Shown piece after piece: positions 48,289 through 56,495 of a DNA stretch of 56,495 nt. The stretch covers positions 1 through 56,495 of the forward strand of contig CAMCPZ010000005.1 in assembly GCA_945876865.1 (NCBI GenBank). The letters run 5' to 3'. Numbering within the stretch: the first letter of the stretch is position 1; the number at the start of each line of letters is the position of its first letter. A program made the position numbers and the translations under genes. Source of the DNA: Bifidobacterium breve (GTDB lineage Bacteria > Actinomycetota > Actinomycetes > Nanopelagicales > Nanopelagicaceae). Under the pieces are notes generated by a model. It searched no databases. It saw only the letters and a list, made by a program, of their open reading frames with translations, and was not told the origin of the DNA.

Positions 48289-48638
48289 TATTGGATCTCG
48301 ACAATCACCATTGCTGAAGCAATTCCGGCATCATGTGAGAGTGTTAGATGAACGTTATGTCCGGCAAGTCGAACCGCCATTTCACCAGAGAACTCGAAGA
48401 CGGGCTTACCTGTAACTTCATTTACGACTTCAGCCTCTTGCCAATTAAATGCTGCTTTTGCATTAAGGGCCTTTGCTAAGGCCTCTTTCGCTGCGAATCT
48501 GGCGGCCAAACTTGATGCATTTAATTTTGCCTCGTTAGGTGTAAAAACTCGCTTTAAAAGTCCTGGTGTGCGCTCGAGTGATTCTTGAAAACGATCAATT
48601 GCAACAACATCAATACCGATTCCCAAAATAGAGCTCAT
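48288..48638 (-). CDS. acpS: Holo-[acyl-carrier-protein] synthase
   Basis: Transfers phosphopantetheine from CoA to acyl carrier protein. MSSILGIGIDVVAIDRFQES is the family N-terminus with the metal-binding Asp; AARFAAKEALAKAL carries the conserved W/F-x-x-K-E-A; VHLTLSHDAGIASAMV ends the protein. 116 residues. The ATG at 48638 overlaps the PAP2 stop; a GTG one codon upstream is the alternative. The nnrD gene often found between acpS and alr in actinobacteria is absent. Confidence 0.94.
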   Translation of the reverse strand: MSSILGIGIDVVAIDRFQESLERTPGLLKRVFTPNEAKLNASSLAARFAAKEALAKALNAKAAFNWQEAEVVNEVTGKPVFEFSGEMAVRLAGHNVHLTLSHDAGIASAMVIVEIQ

Positions 48639-49309
48639 CACGAGGGCTGCTTCTTCGAGGGGAAGAAGCGATCAATTGCAATGACTGCCACAAGCAGCGA
48701 ACCACCAATAAATACCCCACCGATTAAATCTGAGAACCAATGGGTGTTTCTGATCAGAGAGACCATTACTACGATAAAAGTTATTAACCCAACTATCGGA
48801 TACAGATTAATCCCGATGAATGGTGCACGATTTGTATATCGATAGATTAAATAAGCCAGCAAACCCCAACTTACAAGAGCATTCGAAGCATGCCCGCTCG
48901 GATATGACATGCCATTTGCAAACAACACATCAACAGAGAGCCGTGGTTTTGTTCTGCCAATAAAGATTTTAGTGCCACCAACAACGACGTTGAGGGCCAA
49001 TAAAGCAAGAAGTGAGAGATTTATTGGGCGAAATGATTTAAATCTCCAACCAATAACGCTGGCACAAATCAAGAGCACGGTTGCCGTAAACCAACGCAGA
49101 CCTAGGTCATCTAGCGCAATTAAAATATGTCCTGCGAGTCCTGTAAATTTTGGATTCTTAAGATTCAAAATGTAATGATCTAAATCATAAATCCAACCTC
49201 GGGTTAATACTTGTTGAGTTATGAAGAGAAATCCCAACAGCAATAATCCTGATACTCGAAGCGCGTGAAACATTTCAGCACGCCTTTTATCTAAAAGTTC
49301 GGTCTTCAT
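48638..49309 (-). CDS. PAP2-family membrane phosphatase
   Basis: Lipid phosphatase of 223 residues with several membrane helices. The acid-phosphatase motifs are KIFIGRTKPR (K-x6-R-P), SYPSGHAS (P-S-G-H with the catalytic His) and RNTHWFSDLIGG (S-R-x5-H-x3-D type, Ser replaced). Substrate may be undecaprenyl pyrophosphate or phosphatidate. I use ATG 49309; a TTG at 49318 overlapping glmS is the alternative. It lies among cell-wall precursor genes, in line with a role in lipid carrier recycling. Confidence 0.85.
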   Translation of the reverse strand: MKTELLDKRRAEMFHALRVSGLLLLGFLFITQQVLTRGWIYDLDHYILNLKNPKFTGLAGHILIALDDLGLRWFTATVLLICASVIGWRFKSFRPINLSLLALLALNVVVGGTKIFIGRTKPRLSVDVLFANGMSYPSGHASNALVSWGLLAYLIYRYTNRAPFIGINLYPIVGLITFIVVMVSLIRNTHWFSDLIGGVFIGGSLLVAVIAIDRFFPSKKQPS

Positions 49310-49310
49310 T

Positions 49311-51131
49311 TCATTCAACGGTTACCGACTTAGCAAGATTGCGGGGCTGATCAACATCATTGTCGCGAGCAATTGCCATTTCATATGCGATTACTTGTAA
49401 TGGAACAACTGAAAGCACTGGTTGTAGGAATTCATGAGTGGCTGGGATTCGGACTAAGTAGTCGGCAGCGGCTAACGGAGAATCTGCAATCGCAATAATG
49501 ACTGCGCCTCTGGCCTTTACCTCTTGAATATTAGATGCCATTTTCTCAGCCAACAGCGAACCAGCTGCCGGCATTATCGCCACAACCGGAGTCCCTGATT
49601 CAATTAAAGCAATTGGTCCGTGCTTTAACTCGCCACCAGCAAAGCCCTCGGCATGCATGTAGGCCAACTCTTTCAACTTAAGTGCACCTTCTAGAGCAGT
49701 TGGATAACCAACATGTCTTCCTAAAAACAACATCGAAGTTGATTTACTAAACTTTCTGGTTAATTCGCGCAGTGGTTCTACTGTTTCTAATACTTGTTCA
49801 ACCTTTGCAGGAAGCTCTGAAAGTTCATTTTCAATTTCCGCCATCAAGCTTGCAGAAATCGTGCCCCGGATCCGACCTAAGTGCAGCCCCATCAAATACA
49901 TAGCGATTAGCTGGGTTTCGAACGCCTTAGTTGATGCAACTGCAATCTCTGGACCAGCATGAGTATAAAGAACCGCATCTGATTCGCGAGGAATCGTTGA
50001 ACCATTTGTATTGCAAACTGAAAATACTTTTGCGCCCTTCTCTTTGGCATATCTCATTGCCATCAAGGTGTCCATAGTTTCACCTGATTGTGAAATTGGA
50101 ATCAACAAAGTTTTCTTATTAACGCTCGGCTCGCGATAGCGATATTCAGATGCGAGTTCAACATCAACAGCAATGTTTGCCCATTTCTCAATTGCATATT
50201 TCCCGACTAAACCTGCGTGGTAAGCCGTTCCGCAAGCAATGATTACAACTTTATCTATATCCTTTAAATCAATCCCCTTTGTTACATCACTGCCCAGGCC
50301 AGAAATTCGTCCAAGTAAGGTGTCAGCAATCGCTTTTGGTTGTTCGAAAATTTCCTTAAGCATGAAATGTTCAAATCCACCACGTTCGGCCGCACTTGCA
50401 TCCCAGGAAATTTCATATTCATTGTGTGGGAGAACTTTTCCAGCAAGATTTGTGATGATGATTTCATCTGCAGTGATATCTGCGACTTCATCTTGCCCAA
50501 GTTCTAGTGCACGCTTGGTGTGTGAGATAAATGCCGATACATCTGATGCTAAAAAGTTCTCGCCATCTCCAACGCCAACAACTAAAGGTGAATTTCTGCG
50601 GGCTCCGACGATACGCCCTGGCTGATCGCTGTGGATTGCAAGCAATGTAAAAGAGCCCCGAAGAAGTTGGCAGACTTCGCGCATTGCAGCGGCTAAATCA
50701 CCACCATGTTTTTTGCGTGAATCACTTAAAAGATGCGCAACAGATTCGCTATCTGTCTCAGATTTAAATGTATGTCCAGCTTTTTCTAGCTGCTGGCGAA
50801 GTTCTAGGTAATTTTCAATAATTCCATTATGAATTACCGCTAATTTTCCTTCGTTATCTAAATGTGGATGTGCATTCGCATCTGTAGGTCCGCCATGTGT
50901 AGCCCATCTCGTGTGGCCGATTCCGCTATGCGAATTTGGAGTTTTATCTCCCAAGATCTCTTCTAGATTTCCCAATTTTCCGGCGCGTTTTTCAATCCAA
51001 AGTTTTTCACCGGCGCCAGTTATGAGCGCAATTCCGGCAGAGTCATACCCGCGATATTCGAGTTTGCGTAGTCCTTCTAAAACTGGAGCAAGTGCGAGTT
51101 CTTTGCCGGTGTAACCAACAATGCCACACAT
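49311..51131 (-). CDS. glmS: Glutamine--fructose-6-phosphate aminotransferase (isomerising)
   Basis: Makes glucosamine-6-phosphate, the first amino sugar for peptidoglycan. N-terminal Ntn amidotransferase begins MCGIVGYTG with the catalytic Cys at position 2; two SIS domains follow (VVIIACGTAYHAGLVGKYAI; PISQSGETMDTLMAMR), and the end ARDNDVDQPRNLAKSVTVE is the family's. 606 residues, normal. ATG with GGAG ribosome binding site; no glmS ribozyme fits into the 30-base gap. Confidence 0.96.
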   Translation of the reverse strand: MCGIVGYTGKELALAPVLEGLRKLEYRGYDSAGIALITGAGEKLWIEKRAGKLGNLEEILGDKTPNSHSGIGHTRWATHGGPTDANAHPHLDNEGKLAVIHNGIIENYLELRQQLEKAGHTFKSETDSESVAHLLSDSRKKHGGDLAAAMREVCQLLRGSFTLLAIHSDQPGRIVGARRNSPLVVGVGDGENFLASDVSAFISHTKRALELGQDEVADITADEIIITNLAGKVLPHNEYEISWDASAAERGGFEHFMLKEIFEQPKAIADTLLGRISGLGSDVTKGIDLKDIDKVVIIACGTAYHAGLVGKYAIEKWANIAVDVELASEYRYREPSVNKKTLLIPISQSGETMDTLMAMRYAKEKGAKVFSVCNTNGSTIPRESDAVLYTHAGPEIAVASTKAFETQLIAMYLMGLHLGRIRGTISASLMAEIENELSELPAKVEQVLETVEPLRELTRKFSKSTSMLFLGRHVGYPTALEGALKLKELAYMHAEGFAGGELKHGPIALIESGTPVVAIMPAAGSLLAEKMASNIQEVKARGAVIIAIADSPLAAADYLVRIPATHEFLQPVLSVVPLQVIAYEMAIARDNDVDQPRNLAKSVTVE

Positions 51132-51161
51132 AGAAAAAGCTCCTTCGTAGATTTAGGAGAG

Positions 51162-52484
51162 TTAAGAGAGTTCTAATCTTACTAGCGTTGCTAGTTTCTG
51201 AGCGATTTCGCCAGCCACAACCTCGCTCTCGGCTTCCACCATAACTCTTACCAAAGGTTCAGTCCCTGATGCGCGTAGCAAAATTCGACCATTTGCTCCG
51301 AGCTTTGATTCATTATCTCCGATTGCAGCAGCAATCGCTTTTGAGGTTGTGAGATTTGCTTTATTTACCCCATCGACATTTATCAATACTTGTGGGAAAC
51401 GAACCATAATTTTTGCAAGTTCTTTTAGAGATTTCTTAGACTTTGCCATGACGGACATGAGTTGAAGCGCTGTTAGTAAACCATCTCCGGTATTCGCAAA
51501 ATCCCTCATAATTATGTGGCCAGATTGTTCGCCACCAAGTTTGTGTCCGTTGGTCAACATATTCTCTAAAACATAGCGATCGCCTACTGGTGTCTTTTCA
51601 AATGCAATTCCATTTTCAGTCATTGCCTTGATAAATCCAAGGTTGGTCATCACAGTTCCGACAACGGTCTGCACTCGCCATTCCTTTGCCAAGATCGCCA
51701 AAATATAATCGCCATCAATCAAATTTCCATCAGCATCAATCGCCAGGCATCGATCGGCATCACCATCATGAGCGATACCCAAATCTGCACCTTGCTTCTT
51801 TACTTCAGCAATCAAATTCCCAAGATGAGTAGATCCACAATTCTCATTGATATTTAAGCCATTAGGTTGGTTTGAAATTGCTATTACTTCGGCACCGGCT
51901 CGGGCATAAACCTCTGGAGCAACTTCTGAAGCTGCGCCATTTGCGCAATCAACAACTACTTTGATTCCAGATAAGTTCACTGAAAGCGATGAAAGCAAGT
52001 GATAGATATATCTTTCAGCAGCTGATTCATCAATAATTACTCGGCCAACACCTTTACCAACTGGCCGATCCCAGGGCTCATTTAGTCGGGATTCAATTGC
52101 TAATTCGAGAGCATCATCTAATTTTCCGCCACCTTTGGCGAAGAATTTAATCCCGTTATCAGGCATTGGATTATGTGAAGCGCTAATCATTACGCCAAGA
52201 TCTGCGCCACTTGATGCAACTAAATGTGCAATTGCTGGTGTTGGGAGAACACCAACTTTATAAACATCTACTCCGGCGCTTGCTAATCCTGCGACAATTG
52301 CCGCCTCTAAAAATTCACCAGATGCGCGTGAATCTTGGCCGACAATTGCTTTCGGACGATTCTTGGAGATTGCGCCAACTTCGCCTAATACATGCGCAGC
52401 AGCAACTGCTAAATCGAGAGCTAGTTCTGCGGTGAGATCGACATTTGCGACGCCTCTGACACCATCAGTGCCAAAGAGAGCCAT
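51162..52484 (-). CDS. glmM: Phosphoglucosamine mutase
   Basis: Interconverts glucosamine-6- and -1-phosphate. LFGTDGVRGVAN at the start, the phosphoserine in GVMISASHNPMPDNGIKFF (Ser103), the Mg2+ loop AHDGDADRCLAID and sugar-binding GEQSGHII. 440 residues, normal. Together with glmS it provides the UDP-GlcNAc precursor. It starts 16 bases after rpsI. Confidence 0.96.
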   Translation of the reverse strand: MALFGTDGVRGVANVDLTAELALDLAVAAAHVLGEVGAISKNRPKAIVGQDSRASGEFLEAAIVAGLASAGVDVYKVGVLPTPAIAHLVASSGADLGVMISASHNPMPDNGIKFFAKGGGKLDDALELAIESRLNEPWDRPVGKGVGRVIIDESAAERYIYHLLSSLSVNLSGIKVVVDCANGAASEVAPEVYARAGAEVIAISNQPNGLNINENCGSTHLGNLIAEVKKQGADLGIAHDGDADRCLAIDADGNLIDGDYILAILAKEWRVQTVVGTVMTNLGFIKAMTENGIAFEKTPVGDRYVLENMLTNGHKLGGEQSGHIIMRDFANTGDGLLTALQLMSVMAKSKKSLKELAKIMVRFPQVLINVDGVNKANLTTSKAIAAAIGDNESKLGANGRILLRASGTEPLVRVMVEAESEVVAGEIAQKLATLVRLELS

Positions 52485-52500
52485 GATTGCGAAGGGTGAA

Positions 52501-52989
52501 TTAACGCTTGCTGTATTGAGAACGCTTACGTGCCTTCTTTAGGCCGTATTTCTTACGTTCGATAACACGAGCATCACGTGCAAGGAATCCAGCCTTCTTT
52601 AGTGAAGGGCGATTTGCATCACGATCGATTTCATTAAGAGCACGAGCAACACCTAAACGAAGTGCGCCAGCTTGTCCTGATGTTCCGCCACCGTTGATAC
52701 GTGCGACAACATCGAATTCATTTTCTGCACCAACAGTGCGGAATGGTTCTGACACTAATTGTTGGTGAACTTTATTTGGGAAATAAACTGCTAATTCTTT
52801 ACCGTTAACGATCCACTTTCCCGAACCAGGAACGAAGCGAACACGGGCAACTGCTTCTTTACGACGACCAGTTCCGCCACCAGGTGCAAGAACACCTTTA
52901 CGGCCAGGTGCAATACCAGGTGTTGATGATGAGTACGAAGTTGGGGCTTCGTCTTGATCGGTATCGATAGCGGTATCAAAATCAGACAT
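52501..52989 (-). CDS. rpsI: 30S ribosomal protein S9
   Basis: 162 residues. The first 35 or so are an acidic/Gly-rich extension common in actinobacterial S9; the core starts [17 protein letters not shown] and ends with the invariant basic tail [20 protein letters not shown] with AGGAG ribosome binding site, 18 bases after rplM. Confidence 0.97.
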   Translation of the reverse strand: MSDFDTAIDTDQDEAPTSYSSSTPGIAPGRKGVLAPGGGTGRRKEAVARVRFVPGSGKWIVNGKELAVYFPNKVHQQLVSEPFRTVGAENEFDVVARINGGGTSGQAGALRLGVARALNEIDRDANRPSLKKAGFLARDARVIERKKYGLKKARKRSQYSKR

Positions 52990-53007
52990 TTATATGGCTC
53001 CTGTTAC

Positions 53008-53460
53008 TTACTTTGTCATTTGGGAAACTTGGGTGAATACGAATGGTGTTGGGTTCTGCGCAGCATGTGGATGTGCTGGACCTGCGTAAACCTTTAGCTT
53101 TGAACCAACAGTGCGGCCCAACTTATTCTTTGGAATCATTCCAAGAATTGCTTTTTCAACGATACGTGTTGGATCTGAATTAATAAGATCTGAGTAAACA
53201 ATAGAAGTCATACCGCCTGGGAAACCAGAGTGGTGGTGAGCAAACTTCTGTCCAGCTTTTTGTCCGGTAAGAACAACCTTCTCTGCGTTGATAACAACTA
53301 CGAAGTCACCCATGTCGATATGTGGTGCGAATGTTGTCTTGTGCTTTCCGCGAAGTAGAACAGCTGCATGGCTTGCGAGACGACCAAGTACAACTCCTTC
53401 TGCATCGATGACATGCCATTTACGAGCAACATCACCAGCCTTTGGTGTGAAAGTGCGCAC
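53008..53460 (-). CDS. rplM: 50S ribosomal protein L13
   Basis: 150 residues: [38 protein letters not shown], and [20 protein letters not shown] are the family segments. GTG start at 53460 with a GGAAGAGAGA ribosome binding region. First gene of rplM-rpsI-glmM-glmS. Confidence 0.97.
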   Translation of the reverse strand: MRTFTPKAGDVARKWHVIDAEGVVLGRLASHAAVLLRGKHKTTFAPHIDMGDFVVVINAEKVVLTGQKAGQKFAHHHSGFPGGMTSIVYSDLINSDPTRIVEKAILGMIPKNKLGRTVGSKLKVYAGPAHPHAAQNPTPFVFTQVSQMTK

Positions 53461-53530
53461 GAGGTATCTCTCTTCCTAAAGTGTTATTCGGTTTAGCTCG
53501 CTGACCCTATGGCCATTTGAGCAGAGGGCT

Positions 53531-53559
53531 AGATTACCCGTGAACGGGAAATGGGTCAA
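53531..53559 (-). promoter_or_regulatory. rplM-rpsI promoter with palindrome in the spacer
   Basis: On the minus strand TTGACC (53554-53559), exactly 17 bases, TAATCT (53531-53536): the best sigma-70 type promoter of the window. The transcript would have a leader of about 64 bases. In the spacer lies CCCGT-GA-ACGGG, a perfect 5-2-5 palindrome. The remaining part of the 53461-53631 gap shows no clear structure or truA terminator. Confidence 0.7.
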
Positions 53560-53631
53560 AATCGCTATTCCCACGCGGGCGCATTGGCCCTAAAAGCCAG
53601 GCCCACCACTGAAAATCATGATTCTCGCCCT

Positions 53632-54405
53632 TTAATAACTGACTTTCACCAAGGTTAAACCATTGGCTGGAAAGACATATGAATCAGATACTCGCTCTTT
53701 ATTATCCAAGATTGCTTGTGCCCACTCTTTTTCAAAGCGCCCTTCGCCAACTGCAACTGCAGCCCCAACAAGATTTCGGACCATCGAATAACAGAAAGCA
53801 TTTGCCGCAACATCCGCAGTCAAGATCCCAGTATCTAGCCTGGACCAGTGAAATTTCCTTAAGGTGCGCACAGTCTTTTGATCCTCGCGGAATTTACAGA
53901 ATGCAACGAAATCATGTTCGCCAAGCAGTAATGAACTCGCCTCATTTAATCGGTCAACATCGAGCGCTCTAAACCAAGTGGCGGTGTTATATCTTTCAAG
54001 TGGCAGAACTATCTGATTATTGTCGGCCAAGCGATATTGGTATTCGCGCTCCACCGCTGAAAAACGGGCATGAAAATCATAAGCGGCGACGCTAACTTTT
54101 AAGATCCGGATATCAGGATTCAAGATTCGATTTAATCGAAATACCCAATTTGGAATATCGTCAGCAGCTTTTGGAACATCAACATGCATAACTTGTGCGG
54201 TCGCATGAACTCCGGCATCGGTTCGCCCAGCAACTACTGGCTCAACTTGAACGCCTGCTAGCTTTGAAATTGCGCTAGTAAGTTCACCTTCAATTGTGCG
54301 TTGATCTGGCTGTGGCGCCCAGCCGGCGTAGTTTGTGCCGTCGTAAGTTAAATCAATTCTTAAACGACAGAACCCACTGGCAAGAAAGACAGTGGGCTCT
54401 GACAT
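53632..54405 (-). CDS. truA: tRNA pseudouridine synthase A
   Basis: Makes pseudouridine at positions 38-40 of tRNA. RLRIDLTYDGTNYAGWAPQP is the N-terminus, VVAGRTDAGVHATAQVMH carries the catalytic Asp, and YSMVRNLVGAAVAVGEGRF is the C-terminal signature. 257 residues. ATG at 54405, 12 bases after rplQ; the first 12 residues are a short extension. Confidence 0.94.
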   Translation of the reverse strand: MSEPTVFLASGFCRLRIDLTYDGTNYAGWAPQPDQRTIEGELTSAISKLAGVQVEPVVAGRTDAGVHATAQVMHVDVPKAADDIPNWVFRLNRILNPDIRILKVSVAAYDFHARFSAVEREYQYRLADNNQIVLPLERYNTATWFRALDVDRLNEASSLLLGEHDFVAFCKFREDQKTVRTLRKFHWSRLDTGILTADVAANAFCYSMVRNLVGAAVAVGEGRFEKEWAQAILDNKERVSDSYVFPANGLTLVKVSY

Positions 54406-54417
54406 AACTAATTAGGT

Positions 54418-54771
54418 TTACTTAACGAGTTCAATTACCGCCATTGGCGCATTGTCACCGTTACGTGGACCGATCTTGGTGATACGTGTGTATCCACCTT
54501 CGCGAGTAGCGAATGTTGGCGCAATCTCAGTGAAAAGTGAGTGCACTACTGACTTGTTCTGGATTGTCTCCATTACGCGACGACGAGCTGGAAGATCTCC
54601 AACCTTTGCAGCAGTGATTAACTTTTCAGCCAATGGACGAAGACGCTTTGCCTTGGTCTCAGTGGTTGTGATTTTGCCGTGTTCGAAAAGTTGTTCAGCC
54701 AGAGTGCCTAGCAACAATCTTTCGTGAGAAGGTCCGCTACCGAGGCGAGGACCCTTACTTGGACGTGGCAT
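54418..54771 (-). CDS. rplQ: 50S ribosomal protein L17
   Basis: 117 residues, beginning [20 protein letters not shown], with [20 protein letters not shown] and [19 protein letters not shown]. The standard place, directly after rpoA. Confidence 0.97.
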   Translation of the reverse strand: MPRPSKGPRLGSGPSHERLLLGTLAEQLFEHGKITTTETKAKRLRPLAEKLITAAKVGDLPARRRVMETIQNKSVVHSLFTEIAPTFATREGGYTRITKIGPRNGDNAPMAVIELVK

Positions 54772-54785
54772 TTTTTTCTCCTGAC

Positions 54786-55793
54786 TTATTCAGCATCGAC
54801 GAGATCATCGTCAACGTTTGTTCCATAGTTAGCGTGCTTTGTTGGATCAAAGCCGACTGGGCTGTCCTTCAGTTGAAGTGACATTGATACAAGTTTTGCT
54901 TTCACTTCATCAATTGACTTCGAACCAAAGTTACGGATATCCATTAGATCAGCTTCTGAACGTCCAACAAGTTCGCCTACTGTGTGAATACCTTCACGCT
55001 TTAGGCAGTTGTATGAACGAACTGTTAGATCAAGATCTTCGATTGGAAGAGCTAAATCTGCAGCTAGCGCTGTGTCTTGAATAGAAGGTCCCATTTCAAC
55101 GCCTTCAGCATCAACGTTTAATTCGCGAGCAAGACCGAATAGTTCAACCAGAGTCTTACCGGCAGATGCCATCGCATCTCCTGGCTTCATTGATTGCTTG
55201 GTCTCAACATCAACGATCAAACGATCGAAGTCTGTGCGTTGTTCAACACGAGTTGCTTCAACTTTGTAGGTAACGCGAAGAACAGGTGAGTAGATAGAGT
55301 CAACTGGAATACGACCAATTTCTCCGCCTGCTGCTTTGTTCTGAACTGCTGTTACATAACCGCGACCACGTTCAACTGTAAGTTCAACTTCGAAGCTGGC
55401 CTTTGAGTTAAGTGTTGCGATGTGAAGTTCTGGGTTGTGAACCACTACGCCAGCAGGAGCAGCAATGTCAGCGCCAGTTACGACACCTTCTGCGCTCTTG
55501 CGGATGTAAAGAAGTGAAGGCTCATCGTTGTCGGATGAGAGAACTAGATTCTTGATATTAAGAACGACCTCTGTGAGATCTTCCTTAACGCCATCAAGGG
55601 TGGCAAATTCGTGTAGCGCGCCATTGACACGAATACTGGTAACAGCTGCACCAGGAATCGATGACAAGAGAGTGCGACGTAATGAATTACCAAGGGTGTA
55701 ACCGAAGCCTGGTTCTAGTGGCTCGATTATGAACCGTGAACGGTATTCGCTTACTACTTCCTCGGTGAGGATGGGGCGTTGTGCAATTAGCAC
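54786..55793 (-). CDS. rpoA: RNA polymerase alpha subunit
   Basis: 335 residues. The N-terminal assembly domain has [23 protein letters not shown]; the C-terminal DNA-binding domain, joined by a flexible linker, has [20 protein letters not shown] and [19 protein letters not shown] start with a strong GGAGG ribosome binding site 6 bases before it. Confidence 0.97.
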   Translation of the reverse strand: MLIAQRPILTEEVVSEYRSRFIIEPLEPGFGYTLGNSLRRTLLSSIPGAAVTSIRVNGALHEFATLDGVKEDLTEVVLNIKNLVLSSDNDEPSLLYIRKSAEGVVTGADIAAPAGVVVHNPELHIATLNSKASFEVELTVERGRGYVTAVQNKAAGGEIGRIPVDSIYSPVLRVTYKVEATRVEQRTDFDRLIVDVETKQSMKPGDAMASAGKTLVELFGLARELNVDAEGVEMGPSIQDTALAADLALPIEDLDLTVRSYNCLKREGIHTVGELVGRSEADLMDIRNFGSKSIDEVKAKLVSMSLQLKDSPVGFDPTKHANYGTNVDDDLVDAE

Positions 55794-55810
55794 TTAGTTC
55801 CTCCGTCTGT

Positions 55811-55834
55811 CTGGGAGATCCACTATTTGATCTC
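55811..55834. repeat. Stem-loop between rpsD and rpoA
   Basis: GGGAGATC and GATCTCTC (one G-T pair) form an 8-bp hairpin with an 8-base loop just upstream of the rpoA ribosome binding site. No T-tract, so it is not a terminator; it may be a processing or translational control element. Confidence 0.45.
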
Positions 55835-55880
55835 TCGGTTGATAGTTCGTTTTTAGTTTTTTTAAAGCTGGTGGTTCTTC

Positions 55881-56495
55881 TTACTTGGAATAAAGTTCAA
55901 CGATTAATTGCTCTTGCACTTGGGTATCAATCACTGTGCGAGTTGGGGTTGCATGAACCAAAATACGTAACTTTGATCCAACAACTTCCATCCACGCTGG
56001 GACTGCTTTTTCACCAAGTTCAGCACTTGCCACGATAAATGGTGTGGCATCTTGTGATCCTGGAAGAACATCGATTACATCCATTGGAGTTACGCGGAAT
56101 GAAGGAATGTTTACCTTCTTGCCGTTAACAAGGAAGTGACCGTGACGAACTAGTTGACGTGCCATATCGCGGCTCTTTGCAAAGCCAGCGCGATAAACAA
56201 CGTTATCTAGACGAGTTTCAAGAATGATTAGAAGGTTTTCACCAGTCTTACCTTGAAGACGGTTTGCCTCTTCGTAATATCCGCGGAATTGCTTCTCTAG
56301 AACACCGTAAATGCGAGCGCACTTCTGCTTTTCACGCATCTGCAACAAGTATTCAGATTCTTTTGAACGACCGCGGCCGTGCTGTCCTGGTGGATAAGGA
56401 CGTGATTCGATCGGACACTTTGGTCCATCGCACTTAGAACCCTTAAGAAAGAGTTTTACTTTTTCGCGACGGCAGCGCTTGCAATCTGCTCCTGT
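55881..56495 (-). CDS. rpsD: 30S ribosomal protein S4, 5' end outside window
   Basis: Primary 16S rRNA-binding protein. The frame is open to the right edge. The N-terminal part has the four zinc-binding Cys of the C+ type (DCKRCRREK ... [11 protein letters not shown]), followed by [20 protein letters not shown] and, in the S4 RNA-binding domain, [20 protein letters not shown]. Only the first few residues are missing, beyond 56495. The S13/S11-S4-alpha order is standard. Confidence 0.95.
   Translation of the reverse strand, partial: TGADCKRCRREKVKLFLKGSKCDGPKCPIESRPYPPGQHGRGRSKESEYLLQMREKQKCARIYGVLEKQFRGYYEEANRLQGKTGENLLIILETRLDNVVYRAGFAKSRDMARQLVRHGHFLVNGKKVNIPSFRVTPMDVIDVLPGSQDATPFIVASAELGEKAVPAWMEVVGSKLRILVHATPTRTVIDTQVQEQLIVELYSK

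Noticed and set aside
51132-51161. glmS ribozyme upstream of glmS
   Set aside because: Only 30 bases separate glmM and glmS, too few for the ribozyme, and no part of its core is visible.
53572-53631. Terminator after truA
   Set aside because: GGCC-rich segments can pair only imperfectly and no T-run follows on the minus strand.

Overview
The window looks like a chromosomal segment of a streamlined, fairly AT-rich freshwater actinobacterium, most likely the acI lineage (Nanopelagicales, 'Ca. Planktophila' or 'Ca. Nanopelagicus'). Actinobacterial markers are a WhiB protein, an acyl-CoA carboxylase cluster with an epsilon subunit, DUF3017 next to folD, DUF6350 between sucD and purN, guaB3 beside guaB, and the order rpsD-rpoA-rplQ-truA-rplM-rpsI-glmM-glmS. 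Streamlining shows in base composition below 50% GC by eye, genes overlapping by 1 to 8 bases, no intergenic stretch above about 190 bases, and shortened or fused proteins. The lineage call is inference.

Layout. 1-4491: the end of a UDP-glucose dehydrogenase, a CoA-binding protein, an MFS transporter, purE-purK and birA. 4541-8626: acyl-CoA carboxylase (beta, a 55-residue epsilon, maf, biotinylated alpha), divergent from birA. 8666-11911: deoC with an aldehyde dehydrogenase and a truncated partner that has no active site. 11915-15222: a BMP-family binding protein, trpS and a CorC-like membrane protein. 15397-16482: a lone MsmK/UgpC-type ABC ATPase. 16536-25168: TCA, folate and purine genes (icd, mdh, DUF3017, folD, purH, purN, DUF6350, sucD, sucC). 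25237-28253: pcrA divergent from a PIG-L deacetylase. 28254-32758: a secreted cyclophilin, guaA, guaB3 and guaB. 32823-34212: a MerR-B12-binding (CarH-like) regulator divergent from a WhiB3/WhiD-type gene. 34233-35889: a secreted cytochrome b5-like protein and a ROK kinase. 35971-40504: groEL, groES and the t6A genes tsaD, tsaB-rimI (fused) and tsaE. 40595-47197: a branched-chain amino-acid-type ABC transporter with a secreted alpha/beta hydrolase, coupled to alr. 47194-52484: alr, acpS, a PAP2 phosphatase, glmS and glmM. 52501-56495: ribosomal proteins, truA, rpoA and a partial rpsD.

How the genes fit together. The purine genes (purE, purK, purH, purN, guaA, guaB, guaB3) with folD supply nucleotides and one-carbon units. 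icd, mdh and sucCD are TCA steps. The carboxylase, BirA and Maf form one biotin-enzyme cluster. DeoC and its aldehyde dehydrogenase would turn deoxyribose phosphate into glyceraldehyde-3-phosphate and acetate, so with the BMP protein they suggest scavenging of nucleosides. glmM, glmS, alr and acpS serve cell-wall and lipid synthesis.

Main points to follow up: (1) icd carries an in-frame TAG at a conserved Tyr position beside the metal-binding site; (2) guaB has lost its whole CBS (Bateman) domain, and the adjacent GuaB3 has His in place of the catalytic Cys; (3) a perfect palindrome covers the guaB -10 element; (4) a CarH-like predicted B12 light sensor lies between guaB and whiB; (5) at least seven genes show a TAnnnT box 6-7 bases before the start codon with no ribosome binding site, a clear leaderless-transcription signature; (6) a pseudo-aldehyde dehydrogenase lies in the deoC operon, resembling a split ALDH16. 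No tRNA, rRNA, CRISPR array or insertion sequence was seen.
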